The position numbers and the translations under genes are program-made. A stretch of DNA of 49,727 bases from Prolixibacteraceae bacterium (GTDB taxonomy: Bacteria > Bacteroidota > Bacteroidia > Bacteroidales > Prolixibacteraceae): NCBI GenBank assembly GCA_019459525.1, contig JAIBEY010000073.1:1-49727 (forward strand), written 5' to 3'. Below the pieces are notes generated by a model, which ran no database searches, was not told where the DNA came from, and saw only the letters and a program-made list of their open reading frames with translations. This document shows, piece after piece, positions 49,592-49,727 of the stretch; the first letter of the stretch is position 1; the number at the start of each line of letters is the position of its first letter.

Positions 49592-49727
49592 TCCCTATGT
49601 TTGTAATTGAGCTATGCTAAAGAAGCATAAGTCAAAAGAGTATTATTTTTGATTACGTGACTAACCAATAAAACTCAAAGACTTATGCAAACACAAAAGA
49701 CGGGATTAGATTTTAAAGGACAAAATA
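49592..49727 (+). mobile_element. Left end of an IS110-family insertion sequence, cut by the window edge
   Basis: The last 43 bp are the start of an IS110-type transposase gene. The 93 bp before it are non-coding and hold the hairpin TATGCT-aaaga-AGCATA (49613-49629) and a 9-bp inverted repeat, GCATAAGTC (49625-49633) / GACTTATGC (49680-49688). Members of this family have no classical terminal inverted repeats and carry a structured non-coding end. The exact left boundary cannot be set without the other end. Confidence 0.45.
49685..49727 (+). CDS. IS110-family transposase, N-terminal fragment at the window edge
   Basis: Fourteen codons are visible, reading MQTQKTGLDFKGQN. This resembles the beginning of Bacteroidota IS110 transposases, which continue with a 'VGIDVHKK' DEDD-nuclease motif just beyond the window edge. 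The enzyme would be a DEDD/Ser-type transposase guided by a structured RNA in this family. A -7 element, TATTTTTG (49644-49651), gives a leader of about 28 nt. The call relies on a very short segment. Confidence 0.5.
   Translation, partial: MQTQKTGLDFKGQN

Overview
The window looks like a chromosome segment of an AT-rich member of the Bacteroidota, probably of the Bacteroidales/Marinilabiliales group. I infer this from family resemblance, not from a search. The signs are: a Bacteroidota-type gene set (ZapB-like/ZapA/RNase Y; BamD/RpoZ/CoaBC/DUF4835/RecN); an 11-gene complex I operon without nuoE, nuoF and nuoG; many lipoprotein signal peptides; a propeller-type sensor kinase; A-rich leaders instead of Shine-Dalgarno sequences; and promoters of the TTTG-N19-TAnnTTTG type.

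Layout. 1-2.9 kb: the start of a leftward M23-type lipoprotein, then a ZapB-like coiled-coil gene, zapA and rny, with two structured non-coding stretches. 3.1-12.7 kb: a complete curli (type VIII secretion) locus. It comprises a soluble histidine kinase, a REC-PAS-LuxR response regulator, a palindrome-rich regulatory region, four curlin-repeat proteins, CsgE, CsgF, a CsgG with an extra C-terminal beta-barrel, and an accessory lipoprotein. 12.7-23.0 kb (leftward): nuoA-B-C-D-H-I-J-K-L-M-N plus one small conserved unknown gene. 23.2-26.9 kb: a large beta-propeller sensor histidine kinase. 27.0-34.9 kb: tRNA-Thr(CGU), an alpha-oxoamine synthase of the sphingolipid/sulfonolipid type, the bamD-rpoZ-coaBC-DUF4835-recN run, a NUDIX hydrolase and an NlpC/P60 peptidase. 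35.0-41.9 kb: a PgpH-type HD phosphodiesterase, a methyltransferase, a small membrane protein, serA and transketolase. 42.0-48.3 kb (leftward): a GntR/FadR regulator, a GH31 alpha-xylosidase-like lipoprotein and a GH127 arabinofuranosidase-like gene broken by one in-frame TGA. 48.5-49.7 kb: a winged-helix protein and the first codons of an IS110-family transposase.

How the genes work together. The curli block is self-contained. The kinase/regulator pair probably controls it through the palindromes at 5.08-5.33 kb. The curlin-repeat proteins would be fibre subunits, exported through CsgG with CsgE and CsgF as secretion and assembly factors. The nuo block encodes a membrane-bound, quinone-reducing complex I whose electron input module is not encoded here. 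The GntR/GH31/GH127 block looks like a small polysaccharide-degradation locus without SusC/SusD.

The points most worth a second look are: the CsgG with a fused barrel and altered pore constriction; the palindrome array and hairpins in the curli locus; the nonsense codon in GH127; the CoaBC active-site substitutions; the structured element upstream of zapB/zapA; and the inverted repeat covering the IS110 start codon. All functional calls come from reading the sequence. No database search was run.
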